Assembly (NCBI GenBank): GCA_964531295.1
Contig: CAZHHJ010000009.1
Span: 1-34,748 of the forward strand
DNA from: JAAYJK01 sp964531295
GTDB lineage: Bacteria; Bacillota; Syntrophomonadia; Syntrophomonadales; Syntrophomonadaceae
Direction: 5' to 3'
Length of the DNA: 34,748 nucleotides
Of the stretch, positions 22,337-30,840 are shown piece after piece (the first letter of the stretch is position 1; the number at the start of each line of letters is the position of its first letter). The notes beneath the pieces are model-generated. The model was not told the DNA's origin. It saw only the letters and a program-made list of their open reading frames with translations, and did not search any database. A program made the translations under genes and the position numbers.

Positions 22337-23884
22337 TTACACCCGGGTCACTCTTTTGATCATTTTTATGTCAAATTCTTTTAACAAGATAAGCAGTATC
22401 CCATATATACCGACCCCAAGTATAATAGCCAGGAGGGTTGAAATGTGGGAATTAATATTCATCCCTACCAATGAGCCAAAGATCAATTTCACCGATACAC
22501 CCATTATTAGAGTAATAATGGATATTTTTAGGAGCCGTTTCATTTCGTACTGGATACCGGTTAGTTTTTTTAAGTAAATCATATTGAGCATAGATCCTAC
22601 GAAAAAGGCCATAACGGTCCCGATGGCCGCACCCTGGATGTTGAGGTGGGGAACACTGGTGAGGGTATAGTTTAATATCACCTTCAATATACCGGTAACA
22701 ATCAGATTACGCATAGCTATCTCCGGCCTCCCAATTCCCTGCAGGCCTGCGCTGGATAGTTGAAAGGCCGCCAATACTATGCAGGAAAAAGCCAGCGGTT
22801 CAAGTGGTATACCGGCTTCTGGAGTCGCATACAGCAGATCACAAATGGGAAAAGCGAGGGCAAACAATCCCGCTGCACAGGGTAAAGATATTATCATTCC
22901 AGCTCTTATCCCATAATTAATCCTATCCCGAAGTAAATTATTATCCCGTCTGGTTAAAGCCTCAGAAACAGCCGGGACCAGGCTGGTAGCAATCGCTATA
23001 GTGAATATGGTAGGCAGACTGATCAGCACGGCTGCCATACCGGATAACTGCCCATATAAGGCAGTTGCCTGGGAAGTGCTATAGTTTAAAGCCATTAACC
23101 TCCCCGGTACGATAATTGCATCCAGCATCTGCACCAGTGGCAAGACTACCGCACCGAAAGAAACTGGTATGGCCAGGGTCACCATTTCTTTAGCCAGTTC
23201 CATCGATGAGCTCCCACTGTACAGCAAAGGTGCTGATGCCTTTTCCCTGCCCTGAAATTTCAAATAGAATATCGTCAACACTGTAAGTCCTGCTATTCCA
23301 CCCACCACTGCTCCAAAGGTAGCTCCGGCCGCTGAAAATGCTAGGCCGCGGGGAAAGAGATAAAAAGCCAGGATCAGCACCGCACTTACGCGAAACATTT
23401 GTTCAACCACCTGTGACACGGCAGTAGGAACCATAGACTGATGCCCTTGAAAATATCCCCTGAATACAGACATTAATCCAGATAATACTATCGCCGGTGC
23501 AACAGCCATGATGGGATAATAAGCTCGAGCATCTTTTAATATGTTAGTAGCAATAAAGCCTGCTGATTTCATTACCAGTATAGTTAATAATAATCCGAAG
23601 ACAAACAATATCAACAAGGATACCTGGAAGATTTTTTTGCTGTCACCCTTATATCCAGCAGTTTCTTTTCTAGATACCAGGACCGAAATAGCAACTGGTA
23701 CCCCTGCAGTAGCCAGGGCCAGAATGGTAGTGTAGATTGGATAGGCCATCTGGTACAAACCCATGCCTTCTCCTCCCAGAAGCCTGGCCAATGGAATGCG
23801 GTATACGGCTCCCAGGACTTTGCTTATAGCACCGGCAATGCTTAATACCATCGCCCCCCTGAGGAAGCTCTGCCCCTTATCCAT
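22337..23884 (-). CDS. spoVB: Polysaccharide biosynthesis/flippase protein SpoVB (MVF/MOP family)
   Basis: Integral membrane transporter of the MOP superfamily with about 14 hydrophobic helices over 515 residues, like Bacillus SpoVB (518). Proteins of this group move lipid-linked peptidoglycan precursors across the membrane, and SpoVB is needed for spore cortex. Seen: FLRGAMVLSIAGAISKVLGAVYRIPLARLLGGEGMGLYQ near the N-terminus and the GLQGIGRPEIAMRNL segment. ATG 23884 is preferred because GGAGG lies six bases upstream; the frame is open another 40 codons, but that part covers a TATAAT promoter. The position between spoVT and mazG matches the Bacillus order (yabM family). Confidence 0.92.
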   Translation of the reverse strand: MDKGQSFLRGAMVLSIAGAISKVLGAVYRIPLARLLGGEGMGLYQMAYPIYTTILALATAGVPVAISVLVSRKETAGYKGDSKKIFQVSLLILFVFGLLLTILVMKSAGFIATNILKDARAYYPIMAVAPAIVLSGLMSVFRGYFQGHQSMVPTAVSQVVEQMFRVSAVLILAFYLFPRGLAFSAAGATFGAVVGGIAGLTVLTIFYLKFQGREKASAPLLYSGSSSMELAKEMVTLAIPVSFGAVVLPLVQMLDAIIVPGRLMALNYSTSQATALYGQLSGMAAVLISLPTIFTIAIATSLVPAVSEALTRRDNNLLRDRINYGIRAGMIISLPCAAGLFALAFPICDLLYATPEAGIPLEPLAFSCIVLAAFQLSSAGLQGIGRPEIAMRNLIVTGILKVILNYTLTSVPHLNIQGAAIGTVMAFFVGSMLNMIYLKKLTGIQYEMKRLLKISIITLIMGVSVKLIFGSLVGMNINSHISTLLAIILGVGIYGILLILLKEFDIKMIKRVTRV

Positions 23885-23912
23885 ATCTTTCCTCCCCGCT
23901 ATAATGAAATCT

Positions 23913-23946
23913 ATTATATCACAATCAATTATCGGCTGCTTATCAA
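23913..23946 (-). promoter_or_regulatory. Candidate promoter of spoVB
   Basis: An extended -10, TGATATAAT, on the minus strand, 29 bases before the start. TTGATA lies 22 bases upstream; no -35 is seen at 17 bases. It lies within the longer, unlikely spoVB frame. Confidence 0.4.
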
Positions 23947-24120
23947 CACTTGGCCACAACATTGGATTTTTGGAGATAAAGTTTGCTGCTCCTGCCCAAA
24001 TCATAAGCTAGTGTTCAAAATATAATTCCAACTTTACCAGTTTATCCTTTTGGCCGTAGAAGCAGACTGTTTTTATACATGGTATTATTTTTACCCGCGA
24101 AGAAGCAATAAGTTTTCATA

Positions 24121-24157
24121 ATAAAGAAGCGATCTTAGCTATAAGACCGCTTCTTAT
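24121..24157 (-). terminator. Intrinsic terminator after spoVT
   Basis: AAGAAGCG pairs with CGCTTCTT and the stem continues as TCTTA/TAAGA with one mismatch around a four-base loop; on the minus strand it is followed by TTATTATG. It is a long and stable stem 15 bases after the spoVT stop. Confidence 0.8.
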
Positions 24158-24171
24158 ATAATCCGTATTAT

Positions 24172-24735
24172 TTACTGTTCCATTTGCTTGGCAAGAAATC
24201 CTGCTGCAGTTTCGGCCAGCTTTATTTCCATATCGCCAAGTTTCACGCCGGGCTCTTTGCTCACCAGAATTACTGCGCCGATGGGGTCTCCCTGGGTAAT
24301 AATGGGGGCAATAACCTGAGCTTTCAGGGTATATTCCCGGTCATCGTTTTGAATTACATGCATTCCTTCATCATCTGGGGAGTCAAGGTCATTCATTACC
24401 AGGGTAGTGCGTTCCTCCAGAGATCTTTCCACTGCCATCCCGATAGCCTTACCCAAAAACTCACGTTTATTCGCTCCCGAAAGTGCAATAATTACATCTC
24501 GGTCAGCAATCATGGAAATGTGGCCAATGGTCTCGTGCAGTGAATCTGCATATTCTTTAGCAAAATCCCCCAGTTCTCCTATGGGGGAATATTTTTTTAA
24601 TATAACTTCGCCTTCCCGGTCAACAAAAATTTCCAGTGGGTCTCCCTCGCGAATACGCAGTGTTCTTCTTATTTCCTTGGGGATAACAACCCTACCTAAA
24701 TCATCAATCCGTCGAACAATCCCTGTTGCTTTCAA
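24172..24735 (-). CDS. spoVT: Stage V sporulation protein T (AbrB-type regulator)
   Basis: Forespore regulator of sigma-G genes. 187 residues: an AbrB swapped-hairpin DNA-binding domain at 1-50 (MKATGIVRRIDDLGRVVIPKEIRRTL...GDPLEIF) and a GAF-like C-terminal domain at 55-180. The length fits SpoVT (178), not AbrB (about 95). The start is TTG 24735 with GGAGGG 11 bases upstream. In Bacillus it is transcribed by sigma-G and represses itself; here a sigma-G-like promoter and an inverted repeat lie upstream. It stands as a single transcription unit between terminators. Confidence 0.96.
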   Translation of the reverse strand: MKATGIVRRIDDLGRVVIPKEIRRTLRIREGDPLEIFVDREGEVILKKYSPIGELGDFAKEYADSLHETIGHISMIADRDVIIALSGANKREFLGKAIGMAVERSLEERTTLVMNDLDSPDDEGMHVIQNDDREYTLKAQVIAPIITQGDPIGAVILVSKEPGVKLGDMEIKLAETAAGFLAKQMEQ

Positions 24736-24792
24736 TTTACATTTATCCCTCCTTTTATCATTATTTGAAAATGTAGTTTTCTTTCTCAGTGA

Positions 24793-24823
24793 TAGTATAT
24801 AACTAAGAATCCCCTTTTATTCA
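24793..24823 (-). promoter_or_regulatory. Sigma-G (sigma-F) type promoter of spoVT
   Basis: TGAATA, 18 bases, TATACTA on the minus strand, against the Bacillus sigma-G consensus TGAATA-N17/18-CATACTA: one mismatch in thirteen positions. The predicted start is about 50 bases before the TTG. Confidence 0.75.
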
Positions 24824-24837
24824 CTTTTTGCCATCTG

Positions 24838-24867
24838 CACAGTAATTTTTCTTTTCAACTTACTGTG
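24838..24867. promoter_or_regulatory. Inverted repeat CACAGTAA-N14-TTACTGTG upstream of spoVT promoter
   Basis: A perfect 8-bp inverted repeat, 14 bases upstream of the spoVT -35. It is a possible operator; SpoVT itself or another sporulation regulator is a guess. Confidence 0.4.
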
Positions 24868-25000
24868 TCACCATATTTCCACAAGATTTTTATGCTTTTA
24901 TATACAAAATTCTACAATATCCTCTGATCCCCCAGGTCACTTCTTAAGCCGTAAGCGGATTAGGCACTATATTATGCTTTAGCTGCCTATTATCCCCAAG

Positions 25001-25022
25001 AAAAACTATCCCGGCGGGACAG
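25001..25022 (-). terminator. Intrinsic terminator after mfd
   Basis: On the minus strand CTGTCCC pairs with GGGATAG (one G-U) around a GCC loop, followed by TTTTTCTT. It lies 34 bases after the mfd stop. Confidence 0.75.
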
Positions 25023-25056
25023 CGCATTTTTTCCTTATTACGCACCTCGATATTCT

Positions 25057-28000
25057 TTACAAAACATCCAGTACCTGCTGCAGCTGTTCCAGTGATACCG
25101 CGCCTTCAAATTGCATTGAAATAGTATCTTCATGGAAACTGCTCGCTTTTATTCCCGGTATATCTCCTGCAGCATTTATAGATAATGCTCTTTCCATCTG
25201 TATCTCCAGTCTGTTTCCTTTTCTTCGCAGCGATTTTATTTCCTTACTGCTGGCAGCGATTCTTAATTGAGATAGCTGCAGGAAGTTCTCCACCGGTTGG
25301 GGCAGTTTCCCAAAACGATCCCGCAATTCTTTTTTTATCTCTTCTATTTCTTTTCTTTCTTCAGCCAGCATTAGTCGTCGGTATATTCGTATTTTGGTAC
25401 CCGAATCCGGGATATAGCTGTCGGGAATATAATAGTCCACATCAATATCCATAAAGACTGCTGGGGGTTCCTTCCGGTCTGTTCCTTTTAAGCGCTCGGT
25501 TTCACGCTCCAGCAAACGGCAGTACATATCAAAGCCCACCGCTTGAATATATCCATGCTGTTCCGGACCCAGTATATTTCCTGCTCCCCTTATTTCCAGG
25601 TCTCTCAAGGCTATCTTCATCCCGGCTCCCAGTTCATTAAACTCGCGGATAGCATTCAAGCGCTTCTGAGCCACTTCGTTTATGCTTTTATCTGGTTTAT
25701 AAGTCAGATAGGCATAGGCGATCCGATTAGAACGCCCCACTCTTCCTCGCAACTGGTACAGCTGGGCCAAGCCCATCCGATCAGCTTCATCTACGATAAT
25801 GGTATTCACATTGGGCATATCCAGTCCCGATTCAATTATAGTAGTACACAAAAACACCTGATATTTACCCGCTAAAAATAAGCTGATGACCCTGGATAAT
25901 TCATCTTCTTTCATTCGTCCATGTCCTACGGCAATGGAAACATCGGGCAGCAGTGAGCTGAGTTTTTCCTTGACGGCATAAATGTCTTCTATGCGGTTAT
26001 GAACGAAGAAAACCTGTCCCTGCCTTTCTATTTCAGCATAGATAGCTTCTGCGGCTATTTCTTCGTTATATTCCAGGACGTAAGTTTTTATCGGATATCT
26101 TTCCGGGGGAGGTGTTTCTATAACACTTAAATCCCTCAAGCCGGTAAGCGACATATGCAGACTCCTGGGGATAGGGGTAGCAGATAAACTCAATACATCT
26201 AGCATGGTCTTGAACATTTTGATTTTTTCCTTCTGTGCAACTCCAAAACGGTGCTCTTCATCAATAATTAAAAGACCTAAATCGCTGAATTGGACATCTT
26301 TGGACAGGAGACGATGAGTCCCAATCACTATGTCTATAGCTCCTTTATGCAAATCCGCAACGATCTTTTTCTGTTCTGCGGCAGAACGAAAACGGCTCAA
26401 CACTTCAATGGCCACCGGATATTCCTTGAATCTATCCTTGAACGTATGGTAATGCTGCTCTGCCAGTACCGTAGTAGGAACCAGTATCGCCACCTGCTTG
26501 CCATCCATGACCGCCTTAAAAGCGGCTCTCATCGCCACCTCAGTTTTTCCATAACCCACATCTCCGCATACTAGACGGTCCATGGGCTGGGAGCGTTCCA
26601 TGTCTTCTTTGATCTCTTTTATCGAACTCAATTGATCCATGGTTTCTTGAAAAGGAAATGCATCCTCAAACTGCTGCTGCCAGGGAGTATCCCCGGAAAA
26701 AGCATGCCCCTGCAGGGATTGTCGACTCGCATACAAGGCCAATAGTTTTTGGGCCATCTCCTGTATGGACTGCTTTACTCTGCTTTTGGTTTTCTCCCAG
26801 TCGTTACCTCCCAGTCTGCTTAAGCGAGGTCTTTTCTCCTCGGAGATATTATAGGTATATAGCATATCCAGTTTATCCAGCGGAAGATATAATCGATCCG
26901 TTCCAGCGTATTGCAGAAGTATGTATTCTCTAGTAACCCCATCGCTGGCCACTTGCGATATGCCCCGAAAAATACCTATACCATGATTTTCATGTACTAC
27001 ATAATCTCCCAATTTCATGTTTTCTAATAGAATTCTATTTTCTGCTCTTTTACTCTTTTTTACGATCCGGTTTTTCTTGCCCCATATTTCCTTTTCACTG
27101 AGCAGAGCAATTTTAAAGGTCTGGCTGACAAAGCCGCTTTCTATGCCCTTATTTATTATCTCTATTCCGCTGAGATGGTGGTCTACCATATCCTTTTTTA
27201 ATTGATCCCGAGCGGCCTTGCTTTTTATGTATAAATGAATCGAATAGCTTTTATCCTGCCATTCCTGCAGTCTTTTAAAAAGCCAGTCATACTCGTTTAC
27301 AAAATACTCCATCTCCTTCTGAGATATGTGCTCTAATAAGCCTGCTTTAACCGCTATGCTGCTGCCCGGAAAAAAGGCATGATATACTGCGCTTCTCTTA
27401 CTTAACTGTTCCTGCAATTCGCTGCTTTCCATCCAGGCCAGCTTTTCCGGCAACCTGTTGCCTGCCCCTGCTTCTTTTATTGACTCCCGGCAACGCCTGA
27501 TGGCTTGCTCCAGATTACTAATTATTTCCCGCGGTTCGTCCACAAATAGGCCGGCCTGGTCACCCATAAAATCAAATAGAGTTGATTCCGGTAATTTTGT
27601 GATAACTTCATGGGCAGGGCTTATGTCTACAAAGGGCGCCCGGTCAATGGATCGCTGAGTATCTAAATCAAACGCGCGGATGGATTCTATTAAATCTCCC
27701 CACAGTTCAATCCGATGAGGATCTTTATAGCCAAGGGGATAAATATCCAGGACCCCTCCCCGCAGCGCAAATTCGCCTGGATTACTGATAGTTTCAACCC
27801 GTATATAAGCTGTTTCAACCAGCTGTCTGAGGACTTGTTCTAGAGCTATCTCCTGCCCGCATTCAAGTCGTATTACCTTGTCTTTCAAACTCTGGGGAGA
27901 GTCTAGTTTATACATAATCCCCCCTGGAGTGGCAATAATTACGCTGTGCCGATGGGGATGCAGGAGACATTCCTGAATAGTAGCTAGGCGTTCTTTTTCC

Positions 28001-28263
28001 GCCCGAGTATAGTTTTCCCTGCTGCGCACATAATCTCGGCCTGGAAACATGAAAATACGATTCCGATCCATAAACTGCGACAGTTCCCGGGCCAGATCAA
28101 AAGCTTTCTCTTCCGTGGACACCAGACAACAGCACTTACCTGGCATGCTTCTAAATAACTCATTAAGAAAGTATGCCCGGGCCGTCCCAGCTAAGCCGCT
28201 TAGGATTACATTTTGTCTGTTTCTCAGGCATTTATTCACTTTTTCGAAAAGGATGCTGTTCAA
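25057..28263 (-). CDS. mfd: Transcription-repair coupling factor
   Basis: SF2 DNA translocase that removes stalled RNA polymerase and recruits UvrA. 1068 residues, somewhat shorter than Bacillus (1177). Domains: UvrB-like D1a/D2 (about 1-210, with RGGVLDIYP at 168-176), linker D3, the CarD-like RNAP-interacting domain (about 415-480, MKLGDYVVHENHGIGIF), the RecG-like helicase with Walker A GDVGYGKT (567-574), DEEH (668-671) and LSATPIPRSLH, the second lobe with QLRGRVGRS, and a C-terminal TRCF domain. The start is TTG 28263 with GGGGG nine bases upstream. It has its own promoter and a terminator on the far side. Confidence 0.97.
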   Translation of the reverse strand: MNSILFEKVNKCLRNRQNVILSGLAGTARAYFLNELFRSMPGKCCCLVSTEEKAFDLARELSQFMDRNRIFMFPGRDYVRSRENYTRAEKERLATIQECLLHPHRHSVIIATPGGIMYKLDSPQSLKDKVIRLECGQEIALEQVLRQLVETAYIRVETISNPGEFALRGGVLDIYPLGYKDPHRIELWGDLIESIRAFDLDTQRSIDRAPFVDISPAHEVITKLPESTLFDFMGDQAGLFVDEPREIISNLEQAIRRCRESIKEAGAGNRLPEKLAWMESSELQEQLSKRSAVYHAFFPGSSIAVKAGLLEHISQKEMEYFVNEYDWLFKRLQEWQDKSYSIHLYIKSKAARDQLKKDMVDHHLSGIEIINKGIESGFVSQTFKIALLSEKEIWGKKNRIVKKSKRAENRILLENMKLGDYVVHENHGIGIFRGISQVASDGVTREYILLQYAGTDRLYLPLDKLDMLYTYNISEEKRPRLSRLGGNDWEKTKSRVKQSIQEMAQKLLALYASRQSLQGHAFSGDTPWQQQFEDAFPFQETMDQLSSIKEIKEDMERSQPMDRLVCGDVGYGKTEVAMRAAFKAVMDGKQVAILVPTTVLAEQHYHTFKDRFKEYPVAIEVLSRFRSAAEQKKIVADLHKGAIDIVIGTHRLLSKDVQFSDLGLLIIDEEHRFGVAQKEKIKMFKTMLDVLSLSATPIPRSLHMSLTGLRDLSVIETPPPERYPIKTYVLEYNEEIAAEAIYAEIERQGQVFFVHNRIEDIYAVKEKLSSLLPDVSIAVGHGRMKEDELSRVISLFLAGKYQVFLCTTIIESGLDMPNVNTIIVDEADRMGLAQLYQLRGRVGRSNRIAYAYLTYKPDKSINEVAQKRLNAIREFNELGAGMKIALRDLEIRGAGNILGPEQHGYIQAVGFDMYCRLLERETERLKGTDRKEPPAVFMDIDVDYYIPDSYIPDSGTKIRIYRRLMLAEERKEIEEIKKELRDRFGKLPQPVENFLQLSQLRIAASSKEIKSLRRKGNRLEIQMERALSINAAGDIPGIKASSFHEDTISMQFEGAVSLEQLQQVLDVL

Positions 28264-28322
28264 CAGTTAAAGCCCCCAACTATTGTTAGTTTAGATTTTG
28301 CATCTACTAGCGATTGCGATTA

Positions 28323-28351
28323 AAAGTACTGGTCTTAGGCAGGCACGTCAA
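28323..28351 (-). promoter_or_regulatory. Candidate sigma-A promoter of mfd
   Basis: TTGACG (5/6), 17 bases, TACTTT (weak -10, 3/6) on the minus strand, about 60 bases before the mfd start. It lies just downstream of a stable hairpin. Confidence 0.45.
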
Positions 28352-28354
28352 AGG

Positions 28355-28376
28355 GTCGGGTAAAGAATTACCCGAC
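28355..28376 (-). other. 9-bp hairpin between pth and mfd
   Basis: GTCGGGTAA pairs perfectly with TTACCCGAC around a 4-base loop. Neither strand has a clear T-run after it, so it may be a weak terminator or a transcript-end stabiliser for pth. Confidence 0.5.
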
Positions 28377-28436
28377 AAGTCATAATTATTTACCTGATAA
28401 AATTCGCTACCTAAGCAACCGGCAGATAAGCCCTGT

Positions 28437-28994
28437 TTAATTATACTTATTCATAGCCTGAACTATACCATCTTTTACCCAGCATATAACTGCATCGGCG
28501 GCTTTTTGAATACCGGCTTCGATAAGCGCTTGTTCATCTGCAGTTGTTTTGCTTAATACCCATGATTCTATTGCCCACTGCTCTGGAGGTCTGCCTATCC
28601 CAATGCGTACTCGTGGGAACCCCTGGCTGCCCAGTTTATCATTAATAGATGCGATTCCCTTGTGTCCACCGCTGCCGCCATCGGCCCGAACTCTAATCCG
28701 CCCCGTTTCCAGGTCCATATCATCGTATACCGCCATTAGTTGGGAAAGCTCAGGTTTATACAAGCTTAGCAGGGGTTGAACTGCCTTACCACTGAGATTC
28801 ATATAAGTCAAGGGTTTTACCAGCAATACTTTTTCACCATTAATTCTAAGATGTCCTATTATCGAATCAAACTTACATTCTTCTTTTTCAATAGTATAGC
28901 GCCGGGCAATCTCTTCTACCACCATATAGCCCATATTATGCCGTGTGTTCCGGTATTTGGGGCCCGGATTGCCCAAACCAATAATTATCTTCAT
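28437..28994 (-). CDS. pth: Peptidyl-tRNA hydrolase
   Basis: Recycles peptidyl-tRNA that drops off the ribosome. The 185 residues match the family. Seen: GLGNPGPKYRNTRHNMGY with catalytic His19 and Asn9, PLTYMNLSG (Asn66), the YDDMDL acid (Asp91), the GGSGGHKGI basic patch and the RIGIGRP end. The start is ATG 28994; AAGGGG lies ten bases upstream. It follows the L25 gene as in Bacillus, but a strong terminator and a REP-like repeat lie between the two. Confidence 0.97.
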   Translation of the reverse strand: MKIIIGLGNPGPKYRNTRHNMGYMVVEEIARRYTIEKEECKFDSIIGHLRINGEKVLLVKPLTYMNLSGKAVQPLLSLYKPELSQLMAVYDDMDLETGRIRVRADGGSGGHKGIASINDKLGSQGFPRVRIGIGRPPEQWAIESWVLSKTTADEQALIEAGIQKAADAVICWVKDGIVQAMNKYN

Positions 28995-29038
28995 CTCGCC
29001 GCTGCCCCTTAATTTGCTTTATTATCATCACTGCTATT

Positions 29039-29066
29039 ATTATAACAGAACGAAAAACCGTGTTAC
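29039..29066 (-). promoter_or_regulatory. Candidate promoter of pth, partly inside the repeat
   Basis: GTAACA (4/6), 16 bases, TATAAT (6/6) on the minus strand, about 45 bases before the pth start. The -35 lies in one arm of the REP-like repeat. Confidence 0.35.
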
Positions 29067-29101
29067 AGCGTGTTGCGGAGACGGTCCTTTTAACACGGTT
29101 T
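29055..29101. repeat. REP-like repeat, copy B (perfect 11-bp inverted repeat)
   Basis: AAACCGTGTTA (29055-29065) and TAACACGGTTT (29091-29101) form a perfect 11-bp inverted repeat around 25 bases. The internal 29069-29088 segment matches copy A near position 140 at 15 of 20 bases. On the minus strand the right arm runs into TTTTT, so the hairpin could also terminate transcription. Confidence 0.65.
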
Positions 29102-29123
29102 GGATTGGCCATTATCCCGGAAA

Positions 29124-29152
29124 CAAAAAAGCCCCGGATAAACCGGGGTCTT
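29124..29152 (-). terminator. Intrinsic terminator after the L25 gene
   Basis: CCCCGG pairs with CCGGGG around a TTTAT loop, extended by one base pair, and is followed on the minus strand by TTTTTTG. It begins a few bases after the L25 stop. Confidence 0.85.
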
Positions 29153-29156
29153 TTGC

Positions 29157-29774
29157 TTATTCGTGATCCTCGCCTTCTTCAGCTTCTTCCTCTTCTGATT
29201 CTAAAGCCGTCGCCCTGGAAGGCGCTACTACTGAACATATCACTATTTCTTCCGCTTCGTTTAATTCTACTCCTTCTGGCATGGTTAAATCACCTAATAT
29301 AACCCGGTCGCCGAGGTTAAAAGCTGATACATCGATGGTAAATAATTCTGGTAAATCTTTGGGCAGGCAGGATACTTCTACCTCTATTATTCCTACCTGT
29401 AGTAGATTGCCCTTTTTAATAAGTTCTTCTTCTCCTTCGAGATGGATCCCAACCTTGCTGGTAATTCTTTCCGACATATTAATGGTTAAAAAATCTATAT
29501 GAATTATATGTCCACTCAAAGGTTGCTTTTGAACTTCTCTCACCAATGCCATAACTGGTTTTTCTGATCCTTCGATATCCAGAGTGAATATCCCCCGGGC
29601 CCCATAGCTGCTCATCTTTTTGTACAGGTCCCGCCGGTGGAGGAATACCGGCAATGGTGTTTGTTTTTGCCCGTATACTATCCCTGGAATCCATTCCTGC
29701 CTCAGCATCTGATTTAAATATCCCTTGGTCTTTTTTTCTCTTATTTTACACGTAAGTGCAATTGCTGCGGTCAA
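29157..29774 (-). CDS. ctc: 50S ribosomal protein L25/general stress protein Ctc
   Basis: 5S-rRNA-binding protein of the long CTC/TL5 type. 205 residues (Bacillus Ctc 204): an N-terminal L25 beta-barrel (about 1-90, with WIPGIVYGQ and PLSGHIIHIDFLTI) and a C-terminal TL5 domain (about 95-180) ending in a strongly acidic tail (ESEEEEAEEGEDHE). TTG 29774 is preferred because AAGGGGTG lies five bases upstream; the frame begins at an ATG 18 bases earlier whose first codons overlap that element. It has its own promoter and terminator, so it can be expressed apart from prs and pth. In Bacillus ctc is a stress gene under sigma-B; no such promoter was recognised here. Confidence 0.94.
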   Translation of the reverse strand: MTAAIALTCKIREKKTKGYLNQMLRQEWIPGIVYGQKQTPLPVFLHRRDLYKKMSSYGARGIFTLDIEGSEKPVMALVREVQKQPLSGHIIHIDFLTINMSERITSKVGIHLEGEEELIKKGNLLQVGIIEVEVSCLPKDLPELFTIDVSAFNLGDRVILGDLTMPEGVELNEAEEIVICSVVAPSRATALESEEEEAEEGEDHE

Positions 29775-29827
29775 ATTTTCACCCCTTCTCATTAATATAT
29801 ATGAAATGCACCCAAAATCGACATCTA

Positions 29828-29856
29828 ATTATAACATTGAATTATATGTATGTCCA
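29828..29856 (-). promoter_or_regulatory. Sigma-A promoter of the L25 gene
   Basis: TGGACA (5/6), 17 bases, TATAAT (6/6) on the minus strand, directly after the prs stop. The leader to TTG 29774 is about 47 bases. Confidence 0.7.
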
Positions 29857-29862
29857 AAAGGC

Positions 29863-30816
29863 CTATCCTTCGAAAAGTTTACTGACGGAAAGGTCCTCAT
29901 GAATTCTTAGTATAGCCTCCCCTACCAGGGGAGCAATAGATAAGACTGTCATGTTATCCAGCATTTTCTCTTTTTCCAGTGGAATGGTATTGGTTATTAC
30001 AATTTCTTTGAAAGGTGCTTTTGATAATCTTTCTATCGCCGGCCCGGAGAAGACTCCATGTGTACAGCAAACAAATACTTCCTGGGCCCCTTTGTCCATC
30101 ATGGCTTCTGCTGCCGTACATATAGTACCAGCAGTATCGATAATATCATCGATTATTATTACTGATTTATCTTCGACATCGCCGATTACATTCATGATCT
30201 CGGAAACATTGGGCGCAGGTCTCCGCTTATCAATTATGGCCAAGGGGGCTCCTAATTTGGCCGCCAAATCACGAGCCCGGGTAACACCTCCTACATCCGG
30301 AGACAGTATGACCGCATCAGAACTCAGGGCCTTGTTCTTAAAATATTCTCCGATAGTCGGTACCCCCGGTAAGTGGTCTACCGGAATATCAAAAAAGCCC
30401 TGGAGTTGATTGGCATGCAGATCTACCGCCACCACCCTTTGCGCACCGGCCTCCACAATGATATTAGCTACTAATTTGGCGGTAATGGGGTCACGAGCTC
30501 TGGTTTTGCGGTCCTGGCGTCCATAACCATAATAAGGAATAACAGCGTTTATTCTGGAGGCAGATGCTCTTCTGAACGCGTCTATCATGATAAGGAGTTC
30601 CATCAGATTTTCATTGACCGGGGCGCAGGTTGGCTGGACAACAAACACATCCACCCCGCGTACACTTTCATCAATAACACAGCCAATTTCTCCATCTGAG
30701 AATCTTGAGACTTTGGCATTTCCGACTGGAATTCCCAGATATTTTGCGATTTCATCAGCCAGACCCGGGTTGGCATTGCCAGAAAATAGTTTCATCCTCC
30801 ACCTGGATGCTTTCAT
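29863..30816 (-). CDS. prs: Ribose-phosphate pyrophosphokinase
   Basis: Makes PRPP from ribose 5-phosphate and ATP for nucleotide, NAD, His and Trp synthesis. The 317 residues equal the Bacillus enzyme. Seen: FSGNANPGLA (11-20), ATP-binding YYGYGRQDRK (95-104), metal-binding DLHANQLQGFF (132-142), the flexible loop KRRPAPN (197-203) and the PRPP signature DDIIDTAGT (223-231). The start is ATG 30816 with AGGAGGT ten bases upstream. It follows glmU by 24 bases, the usual glmU-prs pair; it provides the substrate for NadC in the same window. Confidence 0.98.
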   Translation of the reverse strand: MKASRWRMKLFSGNANPGLADEIAKYLGIPVGNAKVSRFSDGEIGCVIDESVRGVDVFVVQPTCAPVNENLMELLIMIDAFRRASASRINAVIPYYGYGRQDRKTRARDPITAKLVANIIVEAGAQRVVAVDLHANQLQGFFDIPVDHLPGVPTIGEYFKNKALSSDAVILSPDVGGVTRARDLAAKLGAPLAIIDKRRPAPNVSEIMNVIGDVEDKSVIIIDDIIDTAGTICTAAEAMMDKGAQEVFVCCTHGVFSGPAIERLSKAPFKEIVITNTIPLEKEKMLDNMTVLSIAPLVGEAILRIHEDLSVSKLFEG

Positions 30817-30840
30817 TTCGCGTACTACCTCCTAATCTTT

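Larger units (their letters stand above)
24736..25056. other. 321-bp intergenic region mfd-spoVT
   Basis: It holds, from right to left, the mfd terminator, about 130 bases of AT-rich sequence without a recognised element, an 8-bp inverted repeat, and the sigma-G-type spoVT promoter. No open frame with a ribosome-binding site was found. Confidence 0.6.

Noticed and set aside
23885..24004. 40-residue N-terminal extension of SpoVB
   Set aside because: The extension lacks a start signal and covers a TGATATAAT promoter; GGAGG fits the internal ATG.
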